A stretch of DNA of 64,000 bases from Streptomyces humidus (GTDB taxonomy: Bacteria; Actinomycetota; Actinomycetes; Streptomycetales; Streptomycetaceae): the NCBI RefSeq assembly GCF_014649655.1, contig NZ_BMTL01000031.1, forward strand, positions 58,616 to 122,615, read 5' to 3'. Position 1 is the stretch's first letter; each line of letters begins with the position of its first letter. The translations under genes were made by a program, and so were the position numbers. This document shows positions 7,855 to 15,658 of this stretch, piece after piece. The notes below the pieces were generated by a model. The model was not told the DNA's origin. It ran no database searches and saw nothing but the letters and a program-made list of their open reading frames with translations.

Positions 7855-10611
7855 ATGAGACTCCGGCGCGGGATCGCGATCGCCGTCGTCGCCGGAGGCG
7901 GCGCTCTGACCACCATGCTGGTCGGGCTCGTCACGAACGCCGTTTCCGATGAGTCGCGGTGGCCCGGCTGGCTTGGGTGGTTACAGGAGCACGCCTGGTT
8001 CTCGTTCGTCGTGCTGGGCGTGACGATGGCGGGGCTGACGGCCCTGCTCGCCGGGCTCTCCGAGACGCGGCCTCCCACCCCTCCGGGGCGACCGGAGGAT
8101 GGAGCGGGACCGCCGGGGGCCGCCCAGGTGCTTCGTTCGTTGCCGCGCGACACCGCCGCGTTCACCGACCGTGCCGCGGAGCTGGAGCGGCTGGTGGGTT
8201 CGGTGCGGGTCTCACAGGAGCGCGGCGAGGGGCTGCCCGTTCACGTGATCGACGGCATGCCCGGCGTCGGGAAGACCACCTTCGCCGTGCACGCCGGCCA
8301 CCTGCTCTCGGAGCGGTTCCCCGACGGACAGCTCTTCGTGAATCTCAACGGGCACACGCCGGGGCGTACTCCGGTGCAGGCCGGCGAGGCGCTCGCCTCG
8401 CTTCTCGCGGCCGCCGGCGTGCCGACGCAGCAGATTCCCGTCGGTGACGACGTCGGAGCGGTCACGGAGGCCCGGGCGGCCATGTGGCGGAGCAGGCTCG
8501 CGGACAAGAAGGCGCTGCTGATTCTCGACAACGCGGCCAGCTACCGACAGTTGGAGCCGCTGCTCCCCGGCGGGAGCGGGTGCCTGGTGTTGGTGACCAG
8601 TCGCAAGCGGCTGGTGGCGAACGAGGAAGTGGTCATGTCGGTGGAAGCACTGCCGCCGGATCACGCGGTCGACCTCTTCGTGCGACTCAGTGGGCGGCCG
8701 TCCGACGCTCTCGGTCGGGATGTGGTGGACGAGCTGGTGCGGCTGTGCGGGTGTCTGCCGCTGGGAGTGTCACTGCTCGCGGCACGGTTGCGGCACCATC
8801 CGTCCTGGACCGCCGAGGACCTGCGCGGGCGGCTGTTTGCGGCGCGGGATCGGCTGGGAGAGCTGCGCGCCGGGGAACGAGCCGTCACCGCGACGTTCGA
8901 TCTCTCCTACCGGGATCTCGCGCCGGAGCGGCAGCGCTTCTTCCGGCGGCTCGGGTTCTTCCCCGGCACCGATCTCGACCCGCACGTCGGTGCGGCTCTG
9001 GGTGACGTCTCGGTCGTAGTGGCCCGTCTGCACCTCGAGGCGCTCTACGACGACCACCTGATCGACGAACAACCGGGGAGTCGCTACCGGCTGCACGATC
9101 TCCTGCGGGACTACGCTCGCGGTCTCGCCGCCGAGGGGGACAGCATGGACCACGCACAGGCCGTCCAGCGTGTGTGCACCTACTACCTGGCCGCTCTCAC
9201 CGTCGCGAACGAGCACATCGTGCGCAGCGGAGCCGCAGTGCCACCGGCGCCGGACGGCGCCTCGCCGGTGGAGACCCCGGTCCTGGAGTCGCGGGCGGAT
9301 GCCCTGAGCTGGCTGGAGACCGAGCGGGCAAACATCCTGGCCTGTGTTCGGCGGGCGAACGGTCTCGCCATGTACGACCTCGTGGTCCGGCTCGCCGCAG
9401 CCATGGCGCCCTTCCTGCGCCAGGCCGGCCCCTGGGACCAGGCTGTCGCGCTCCATCGGACCGCCGCCGAGGCCGCCCGCCATACCGGCGACCAGCGGGC
9501 ACGGGGTGATGCCCTCGCCGAACTGGGTGTCGTACGCCGCTTCATGGCCGCTTACCCGCAGGCGATCGAGGCCCTCAACGACGCCGTGACGGCGTACGAA
9601 GCGGTCGACGACCGGCGTGGCAAGGCCGAGGCACTGAACCAGCTCGGCATCGTCTGGTACCTGACGGCGGACAACGAGGACGCGGCCCGCGCCCAGACCG
9701 AGGCTCTCGCCCTCTATCGAGATCTGGGGTACCGGCTCGGGCAGGCAAACGCGCTCGCGGATCTCGGCATGACACACCGGCAGATGAGCCGGTTCGACGC
9801 TGCGGTGGAGGCGCAGAGCGAGGCCCTGGCGATCTACCGAGAACTCGGTGACCGGTACGGGGAGGCGAACTCCCTGCGGGACCTGGGTGTCGTGCACTGC
9901 CTCATGGGTGCGTACGACATCGCCGCGCGGCATCACCAGGAAGCGTTCGACATCTACCTGGAGCTGGACGACCGTGTGCATCAGGCTTACGCGCTGAACG
10001 AGTTGGGCGTCGTCCGACGGCTGACCGGAGACATCGAGGCAGCGCGGACGGCACACAGCCAGGCCCTGACGCACTTCACTGAGCTCGGTGAACGGTTCGG
10101 CCGCGCGAACAGCGTCCGTCACCTTGGCGTCGTGGACCGCATTTCCGGGGATGCGACAGAGGCGATCCGGCTTCTGGTGGAGGCCCTGGACGCCTACCGT
10201 GAGCTCGGCAGCCGCGGGGGTGAGGCCGCCTCGCTGAGCGAGCTGGGCGTGGCGCGCGGCATCGTCGGTGAGCGCGACGGCGCGATCGAGGCGTTCCAAC
10301 GCGGTTTGGAGATCCTGAGGGGCCTGGGCGACCGGTGCGGCGAGGCGGAGGCACTGAACCACTGGGGGATGCTGCTGCTCACCTCCGATGAACCGACAGC
10401 CGCCCGTCGGCACTTTGGTCAGGCGCTCACGCTCGCGCGGGACATCCGCTGCCCGCTGGAGGAGGCGCGGGCACTGGAGGGCATCGGCCGCTGCGACTGG
10501 ACGATTGACGGGCCTGGTCACGGCGTGGACTCGCTGCGAGCCGCCGTGACCGTGTACCGGCGGTTGGGAGTGAGCTCGGCCGTGGACGACATCGAACGGT
10601 TGCTGGTGTAG
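7855..10611 (+). CDS. Membrane-anchored NB-ARC/TPR STAND ATPase (FxsT-like)
   Basis: 918 aa from the ATG at 7855. Two hydrophobic segments (about residues 8-25 and 48-68) anchor the N-terminus. An NB-ARC NTPase follows, with P-loop GMPGVGKTT near residue 136, Walker B-like ALLILDNA, and the CLPLGVSLLA (GLPL-type) motif. From about residue 540 to 870 there are 8-9 tetratricopeptide repeats with a recurring LGDRxGEAxxLxxLGV pattern. STAND proteins of this layout act as signal-sensing switches or regulators. One of them (FxsT) is a regular partner of the FxSxx-COOH radical SAM peptide system, and here the gene sits 139 bp upstream of a putative precursor and its radical SAM enzyme on the same strand. 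A generic regulator is the alternative. Confidence 0.85.
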   Translation: MRLRRGIAIAVVAGGGALTTMLVGLVTNAVSDESRWPGWLGWLQEHAWFSFVVLGVTMAGLTALLAGLSETRPPTPPGRPEDGAGPPGAAQVLRSLPRDTAAFTDRAAELERLVGSVRVSQERGEGLPVHVIDGMPGVGKTTFAVHAGHLLSERFPDGQLFVNLNGHTPGRTPVQAGEALASLLAAAGVPTQQIPVGDDVGAVTEARAAMWRSRLADKKALLILDNAASYRQLEPLLPGGSGCLVLVTSRKRLVANEEVVMSVEALPPDHAVDLFVRLSGRPSDALGRDVVDELVRLCGCLPLGVSLLAARLRHHPSWTAEDLRGRLFAARDRLGELRAGERAVTATFDLSYRDLAPERQRFFRRLGFFPGTDLDPHVGAALGDVSVVVARLHLEALYDDHLIDEQPGSRYRLHDLLRDYARGLAAEGDSMDHAQAVQRVCTYYLAALTVANEHIVRSGAAVPPAPDGASPVETPVLESRADALSWLETERANILACVRRANGLAMYDLVVRLAAAMAPFLRQAGPWDQAVALHRTAAEAARHTGDQRARGDALAELGVVRRFMAAYPQAIEALNDAVTAYEAVDDRRGKAEALNQLGIVWYLTADNEDAARAQTEALALYRDLGYRLGQANALADLGMTHRQMSRFDAAVEAQSEALAIYRELGDRYGEANSLRDLGVVHCLMGAYDIAARHHQEAFDIYLELDDRVHQAYALNELGVVRRLTGDIEAARTAHSQALTHFTELGERFGRANSVRHLGVVDRISGDATEAIRLLVEALDAYRELGSRGGEAASLSELGVARGIVGERDGAIEAFQRGLEILRGLGDRCGEAEALNHWGMLLLTSDEPTAARRHFGQALTLARDIRCPLEEARALEGIGRCDWTIDGPGHGVDSLRAAVTVYRRLGVSSAVDDIERLLV

Positions 10612-10750
10612 CGGTCCGGCTGACGCCGACCATGTGGCCGAATTTCCTGTGCCAGGTGGGCGGTTGAGGATGCTACGTTTCCGGCTGATCTGTCGCTTCA
10701 ACCCCGTCGCACCGTGCCACCTCCGGCATGTACCTCACGAGGAGCGTTGA

Positions 10751-10954
10751 ATGCCGTCACCCACGTCCGTCACCGAGCCACGCACCATTACGCCCGTCGG
10801 CCCGGTGTCCACGGAGCCGACGGCGGCCGGCACCGCCGTCCTGGACCGCGTGGCCGTCCGCGTCCGGCAACGGCTGGAGGCAGAGGAGGACGCGACGGCC
10901 CGGGTCGGCGACGGTGCCCACGCGGCCTCGCTCATCTGGCCCCGGCCGCTGTAA
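10751..10954 (+). CDS. Putative RiPP precursor peptide ending in IWPRPL
   Basis: 67 aa, with GGAG 7 nt before the ATG and a stop 13 nt before the radical SAM start. A Thr/Pro/Val-rich N-terminal half leads to an amphipathic helix (VLDRVAVRVRQRLEAEEDAT), a likely leader for enzyme recognition, then the C-terminus AHAASLIWPRPL. Size, helical leader and immediate position before an FxsB-type enzyme match FxsA-type precursors, but the C-terminal F-x-S-x-x motif is missing. The only aromatic residue in the tail is Trp63, which followed by Pro-Arg could form a three-residue W-x-R cyclophane. This chemistry is inference. Confidence 0.65.
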   Translation: MPSPTSVTEPRTITPVGPVSTEPTAAGTAVLDRVAVRVRQRLEAEEDATARVGDGAHAASLIWPRPL

Positions 10955-10967
10955 GCACATCCGCTCG

Positions 10968-12128
10968 ATGACAGAACCCGAAGGCCCCGTTCCTTTCCGG
11001 ACGTTCATCCTGAAGGTCGCCAACCGCTGCAACATCGACTGCGACTACTGTTTCGTCTTCAACTCCAAGGACCAGGCGGCGCGGCGCCTGCCCGCCCGAA
11101 TGGACCTCGCTGTGGCCCGGGCTGCGGCGCGGCGAATAGGTGAGCACGCCGCCACACACCGCCTTCGGACCATCCACGTCGTACTGCACGGCGGGGAGCC
11201 GCTTCTCGTCGGCGTCGGGCACATGGCCGGTCTGCTGGAGGCCGTCCGGGGCGCCGCGCCGGCCGGGACCCGGGTCCTCTTCGAGCTCCAGACCAACGGG
11301 ACTCTTCTTTCCGGTGCGTGGCTGGACCTCTTCGAACAGTACGAGGTCGCGGTGGGCGTCAGCCTCGACGGACCGCCGCGTGCGAATGACCGGCACCGGC
11401 TGACGCACGCCGGACGGTCGAGCGCCGCCTCCGCCGTGCGCGGCATCGAACTCCTGCGGTCGCGGCCACACCTGTTCGCGGGGCTGCTCGCCGTCGTGGA
11501 CCTGGCCAATGACCCCGTGGAGGTCCACGACCACCTGGCGGCGTTCGAACCGCCGGTGATCGACTTCGGCCTGCCGCACGCGACCCACGACGACCCGCCG
11601 CACCGCTCCGACCCGAGCGTGCCCGAGTACGGGCTGTGGATGAGCAAGGTGTACGACGCCTGGCTCGCCCGGCCCGAGCACCCGCACAGCGTCCGGATGC
11701 TGGAGGACATCGTGGCCCTCAGCTCTGGCGTGCGCGGCTCCGTGGAGACGCTCGGCCTGGCCCCGCCGACGAGCGTCGTGATCGAGTCCGACGGCTCCAT
11801 CGAGGCCGTGGACACCCTGCGGTCGGTCGAGGAGGGTGGCACCTGGCTCGGGCTTGACGTCCTCCGCCACTCTTTCGACGAAGCTCTGTCGCATCCGAAG
11901 CTGTTGCACCGGCAGCACGGCAAGGACGCGCTCGCCGAGCAGTGCCGCGCCTGCCCACTCGTGGACGTGTGCGGCGGTGGCTACCTCCCACACCGCTTCA
12001 GCGAAGCCCAGGGCTACCGGAACCCGTCTGTCTACTGCGCGGACCTGGAGTACCTCATCCGACACGTCCAGGGCTCCCTGCGGCAGCACGGCTGGAACCC
12101 CTATGCGCAGGCCGCCTCGCCGCCGTAG
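10968..12128 (+). CDS. Radical SAM/SPASM peptide maturase (FxsB-like)
   Basis: 386 aa from the ATG at 10968. The radical SAM cluster motif is C21-x3-C25-x2-C28 (CNIDCDYC). The glycine-rich SAM-binding GGEP sequence follows in VVLHGGEPLLVG. The C-terminus has a SPASM-type cysteine set: CRACPLVDVC near residues 326-335, GGGYLPHRF, and a later Cys in SVYCADLEYL. This order (AdoMet domain, then CxxC...GGG...YC) is that of FxsB and other enzymes that crosslink side chains in ribosomal peptides. It starts 13 nt after the 67-aa peptide, its likely substrate. The long FxsB C-terminal hydrolase-like extension is absent. Confidence 0.85.
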   Translation: MTEPEGPVPFRTFILKVANRCNIDCDYCFVFNSKDQAARRLPARMDLAVARAAARRIGEHAATHRLRTIHVVLHGGEPLLVGVGHMAGLLEAVRGAAPAGTRVLFELQTNGTLLSGAWLDLFEQYEVAVGVSLDGPPRANDRHRLTHAGRSSAASAVRGIELLRSRPHLFAGLLAVVDLANDPVEVHDHLAAFEPPVIDFGLPHATHDDPPHRSDPSVPEYGLWMSKVYDAWLARPEHPHSVRMLEDIVALSSGVRGSVETLGLAPPTSVVIESDGSIEAVDTLRSVEEGGTWLGLDVLRHSFDEALSHPKLLHRQHGKDALAEQCRACPLVDVCGGGYLPHRFSEAQGYRNPSVYCADLEYLIRHVQGSLRQHGWNPYAQAASPP

Positions 12129-12220
12129 ACGCGTGCGCCGTACCGCCAGGAGGGGATCACGCGTTGGAACGAACGAGTGCAGCAGCGACCGAAGCAATCG
12201 AGGAAGGACAGGAGGCGCCG

Positions 12221-12700
12221 ATGACCGTGACGATCCGTCCCGCGGAGAAGCGGGACGTCCCGGCCGTGGCCGAGCTGATCGAGGAGATCGAGCGGTTCTA
12301 CGGGGCCGCCGATACAGATATCCAGCCGATCGAGGAGCGCCGCCTCCAGGTGGAAGAAGCCCTCTTCGGCGTGCCACCGCTGGCTTCCGCCCTGCTCGTC
12401 GAGGACCAGACCGGGGACATCGTGGGCCTCGCCGCCTATTCCTTCCTCTGGCCGGCCGCCGGCTCCTCGCACTCCCTGTTTCTGAAGGAGCTCTACGTCC
12501 GCGACACCCTGCGTCGGCAGGGCATCGGTGCTCGCCTCATGGACGAACTCCGCGCCCTGGCCGCCGCGCGCCCCGGGTGCAGCCGGGTGGAATGGATGAC
12601 TGACCGCGACAACCCGGGCGCACGGGCCTTCTACGAGTCGCGCGGGTTCACCGAGTCCGACGGGAAGATCGTCTACCGGGTCGACTCCGGCACCGCGTGA
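12221..12700 (+). CDS. GNAT-family N-acetyltransferase
   Basis: 159 aa from the ATG at 12221, which follows AGGAGG at good spacing. A TTG at 12163 in the same frame is possible. The acetyl-CoA pyrophosphate loop is RRQGIGA at about residues 96-102, after the β4 strand SLFLKELYV. The C-terminal ARAFYESRGF motif is also typical. The layout matches polyamine/diamine-type GNATs. It lies 92 bp after the radical SAM gene on the same strand and could acetylate the peptide or be unrelated. Confidence 0.85.
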   Translation: MTVTIRPAEKRDVPAVAELIEEIERFYGAADTDIQPIEERRLQVEEALFGVPPLASALLVEDQTGDIVGLAAYSFLWPAAGSSHSLFLKELYVRDTLRRQGIGARLMDELRALAAARPGCSRVEWMTDRDNPGARAFYESRGFTESDGKIVYRVDSGTA

Positions 12701-13086
12701 GGGTGGGTACGAGACCAGTGGAAGAGGAGCGCTGCGAGGAGTGCGGCAGCAAGATCGTCATCGGGCTCGGATGCGAATGTCCGCCGGGCTCGTCCGCATC
12801 GGCGCCCTCGCGTTCGGTAGGCACGTTCGTGAAGAGGGAGTGGCGTACTCACCCGGATGACACGATCCTGATCTCCCCGGCTCGGTGCGCGCACAGGCCC
12901 GGCTGGTGCGACCACATGACCGAGGACGACGTACGGCCGTCACGGTGGGGGTGGATCGCGAATCCTCCACCTGGGCTCTGGGAGCGGTTGAGCACTGCTT
13001 CTCCGGCGACTGCCACCGCGGGCAACCAGAACCGACGGGCCGTACGGCGGTGCACCGACTGCGAGTTGAACCTCGCGCAGGGCTGA
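12697..13086 (+). CDS. Hypothetical cysteine-rich protein
   Basis: 129 aa, starting with GTG overlapping the acetyltransferase stop by four bases (GTGA). Paired cysteines CEEC near the start, CEC, C/C in the centre and CTDC near the end suggest one or two zinc-binding sites. A Trp-rich segment (SRWGWIANPPPGLWERL) is in the middle. I do not recognise a family. Coupling to the GNAT gene is the main support for its being real. Confidence 0.5.
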   Translation: MRVGTRPVEEERCEECGSKIVIGLGCECPPGSSASAPSRSVGTFVKREWRTHPDDTILISPARCAHRPGWCDHMTEDDVRPSRWGWIANPPPGLWERLSTASPATATAGNQNRRAVRRCTDCELNLAQG

Positions 13087-13171
13087 CCACAGCGCTCCGA
13101 CGCCGCTCTGTTCTCGTTTCGTCTCGTGTCGGTGGCGCAGCCGCAACTGCCGACGGCCGCGCCCGCCGACG

Positions 13172-14395
13172 TCAGTAGGTGATGACGAGCCGTACGGAAG
13201 GCCGGTCGATCACGGCTCCGTCGGCGAGGTCGTTGTCCGGTGTGTCCGCGGGGTAGGCGGTGACTGCGGGTTCGACGGTCCTGGCCGGGCTCCAGGCGCG
13301 GATCTGCGCGCAGATCCGCTCGGCGAGATCGGCGCCGGCCGGGCCGTAGCCGACGGCTCCCAGCCGGAACCGGGGTTCGGTGCCCGGACCATCGGCGGTG
13401 CGCTCCAGGGTGAAGTACGCGATGGAGTCACCCTCGACGAGAGCGGGGCTCAGGGCGGGCGAGGCGGGGCGGTGAAGGCCGGCCTTCATCGCCGCGGGAT
13501 TCGCGGTGATACGGCAGGTCGCTCGCTCGGTGGCACTCAGGCGCAGCCAGACGCCGTCGAAGGACTCGACGGGGCCGACCGTGGCGTCGGTCCAGACGAC
13601 CGTCTTCGGTCGGGTGAGGGCGTCGCGCAGGAGTTCCGGGACGATGGGCTGATCCTCGTCCCAGTAGAGCCTGACGAGCCGGTCGTCGTCGATGTAGCCG
13701 TCGCGCTCTCCGTCCTGGCCGATCACCGGGAGGAAGCCGCACATCTTCACGGAGTCGGACCGCATCCGGTCCTTCTCGCGGCGGAAAGCCACGGACCGCG
13801 ACAACCCGCGCCATCGCAGCGGGACCACGAGGCGTCCGCCGACGGCGAGCTGGTCCCACCAGGCTCCGGGAAGGTCCCACATGCCGACGGCGGCGATCAT
13901 GCGGTCGTAGGGGCCGAACTCCTCGGCACCGAGGGCGCCGTCTCTGGTGACCACGCGGACGTCGCAGTATCCGTTCGCGTCCAGCATGCGGCGGGCGTAG
14001 GCGGTCACGTCGGGGTCGATGTCGCACGTGGTGACGTGTCCCGACGGTCCGGCGAGGTGTTTGAGCAGGGCGGCGTTGTAGCCGGTGCCGGCCCCGATCT
14101 CGAAGACGTTGTCGCCTTCGCGAACCGCGAGTTGGACGAGCATGAAGTGCACGACGTCGGGCTGGGAAGCGCAGCTCAGCGGGAGTGCGTCCTCGTCGGG
14201 GTTCTCCTTGATCGTGACGCTCTTGTTGGCGTACGCCTCCTGGAGGGGCGCGTCGGGAAGGAAGGCGTGGCGGGGCACGGTCCGCATGGCGGTTTCGATG
14301 CGTGCGTCGCGGAGGCCGGAGGGGTCCTGTTTCAAGATGGCGTCGACCAGGCGGTTGCGCAGGTTCTCGGGAGAGGCGCCGGTGTCCGTGTTCAT
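13172..14395 (-). CDS. FxLD-system protein-L-isoaspartate methyltransferase homologue
   Basis: 407 aa. Class I methyltransferase of the PIMT family: motif I VFEIGAGTGYNAALL near residues 95-108, and the substrate-side DALPLSCASQPDVV stretch typical of PIMT. The ~180-residue C-terminal extension is characteristic of the versions associated with FxLD lanthipeptides. In characterised systems this enzyme methylates an Asp of the lanthipeptide and so converts it through a succinimide to isoaspartate. The precursor here has an Asp-Gly (D53-G54), the favoured context. It is the last gene of the lan operon, 87 bp after lanC. Confidence 0.9.
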   Translation of the reverse strand: MNTDTGASPENLRNRLVDAILKQDPSGLRDARIETAMRTVPRHAFLPDAPLQEAYANKSVTIKENPDEDALPLSCASQPDVVHFMLVQLAVREGDNVFEIGAGTGYNAALLKHLAGPSGHVTTCDIDPDVTAYARRMLDANGYCDVRVVTRDGALGAEEFGPYDRMIAAVGMWDLPGAWWDQLAVGGRLVVPLRWRGLSRSVAFRREKDRMRSDSVKMCGFLPVIGQDGERDGYIDDDRLVRLYWDEDQPIVPELLRDALTRPKTVVWTDATVGPVESFDGVWLRLSATERATCRITANPAAMKAGLHRPASPALSPALVEGDSIAYFTLERTADGPGTEPRFRLGAVGYGPAGADLAERICAQIRAWSPARTVEPAVTAYPADTPDNDLADGAVIDRPSVRLVITY

Positions 14396-14482
14396 CGCGT
14401 CCTTTCGGAAGGTGCCCGGCCGTGCGTACGGCGAGGGCAGATCGTACTCATGTGCTCTGGTGTGCGGGTGCGGTTCGCGACG

Positions 14483-15658
14483 TCATCCCGCGAGGAGCAT
14501 GCAGCGGTCCCAGGGAACGGTGAGCGCCGTGTTGACGGGGGCGGTGAGACGAACCAGGTGGATGCCTGCCGTGCCGTCCATGAGACCGGCTCCGTGCGGT
14601 AGTCCGCTCTGGCCCAGGTGCTCGTCGAGCCGGGCGTGCAGGTGGGGCAGACTCGCCGCGAGTTCGTCGTCGATGGCATCGGCGGAGGCGCGGGAGACGG
14701 TCTGAATGAGCCCCGCCCAGCCGTGGCAGAGGGATGCGTCGGTGAGCTGGGCGAGCTGCCGGTCGTCGGCCAGGCATCCGGCGAGGGCCTGTTCGGCCTG
14801 GCGTTGCCGGTCCCGGTCGCCGAGGGCGAGGCCGGCGAGTTGTTGGGCGCGGGCGATGCCGGGGGTGCCGTAGCACCAGGACGGGCGTGTCGGTCCTGGG
14901 CTCTGGAGCTTGCCGCGTCGGTGTTCGTCTCGGGTGATCAGGCCCGGCCACCAGGTGTGCGAGCCGGTGCCGGTGCGCCAGTGGTCGAGCCAGTCGCAGA
15001 TCTGGGTGATGGCTCGCGTCTGTCCTGGCACCGTGTGGCCGTGGCGCAGGGCCGTGGCCAGCAGCGCGAGCGGTCCGGCGATGCCGTGGGCGAGGCCGAG
15101 GTTGCCGTGTCCGCCGGGCCATCTCCGCGATGGGCGCAGATCGGGGCTGTCGCTGGTCCACCAGCCGGGCAGGGGGCGCGCGTCGATGATGATCGGTTCG
15201 GTCAGTCGCACCAGGTAGGCGAGGGTGTCTCGCAGTTCCGTCTTGTGGCCGCGGTGCAGGTGGTACGCGCCCAGCCCGGTCAGTCCGCTGATGAGGTCGT
15301 ACTCGCCCAGGGTGGGCAGCGCGCCGCGGTCGATGCGGGCGTGTGCCTGCCCGAGGCGGTGGCGCGTGACGTCTGCGACGTGTCTGTCCAGGGTCGCCAG
15401 GGCACGTGCGGCGGTGTTCGTGTGCGAGAAGCTGAGGACGTAGGCGACGGCTGCGGCGCCCACGTACAGTCCACATGCTTCGGGGGCGGCCTGGATCGGG
15501 CCCTTGACCATGGCGGCGGCCCACGGCCGGAGCGCGTCCGGGTCTTCTTCGCCGACCCGGGCCCTGACGGCATGCAGCAGGGCGACTCCCGCCGCGCCGG
15601 AGTACAGCGACTGTCCCCAGCCGGGCCTGGTGGGTGTCGGCAGTGCGTCGTTGTTCAT
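14483..15658 (-). CDS. lanC: Lanthionine synthetase C-like cyclase (LanC)
   Basis: 391 aa from the ATG at 15658, which overlaps the lanB stop by one base (TGATG). It carries the LanC double-helical barrel signatures HGNLGLAHGIAGP (about residue 183), WCYGTPG (Cys near 259) and CHGWAG (Cys-His near 309). The last two supply the three zinc ligands that activate the cysteine thiols. It would cyclise dehydrated Ser/Thr with Cys of the precursor at 18788-18991. A longer open frame upstream of 15658 runs inside lanB and is not part of the gene. Confidence 0.93.
   Translation of the reverse strand: MNNDALPTPTRPGWGQSLYSGAAGVALLHAVRARVGEEDPDALRPWAAAMVKGPIQAAPEACGLYVGAAAVAYVLSFSHTNTAARALATLDRHVADVTRHRLGQAHARIDRGALPTLGEYDLISGLTGLGAYHLHRGHKTELRDTLAYLVRLTEPIIIDARPLPGWWTSDSPDLRPSRRWPGGHGNLGLAHGIAGPLALLATALRHGHTVPGQTRAITQICDWLDHWRTGTGSHTWWPGLITRDEHRRGKLQSPGPTRPSWCYGTPGIARAQQLAGLALGDRDRQRQAEQALAGCLADDRQLAQLTDASLCHGWAGLIQTVSRASADAIDDELAASLPHLHARLDEHLGQSGLPHGAGLMDGTAGIHLVRLTAPVNTALTVPWDRCMLLAG

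Noticed and set aside
8770..10701. 643-codon open frame on the minus strand
   Set aside because: It lies opposite the NB-ARC/TPR gene, whose domains are clear. The reverse frame has no motifs and results from GC-biased third positions.
13472..14602. 376-codon plus-strand frame
   Set aside because: It is antisense to the isoaspartate methyltransferase, which has a clear SAM motif and operon context.
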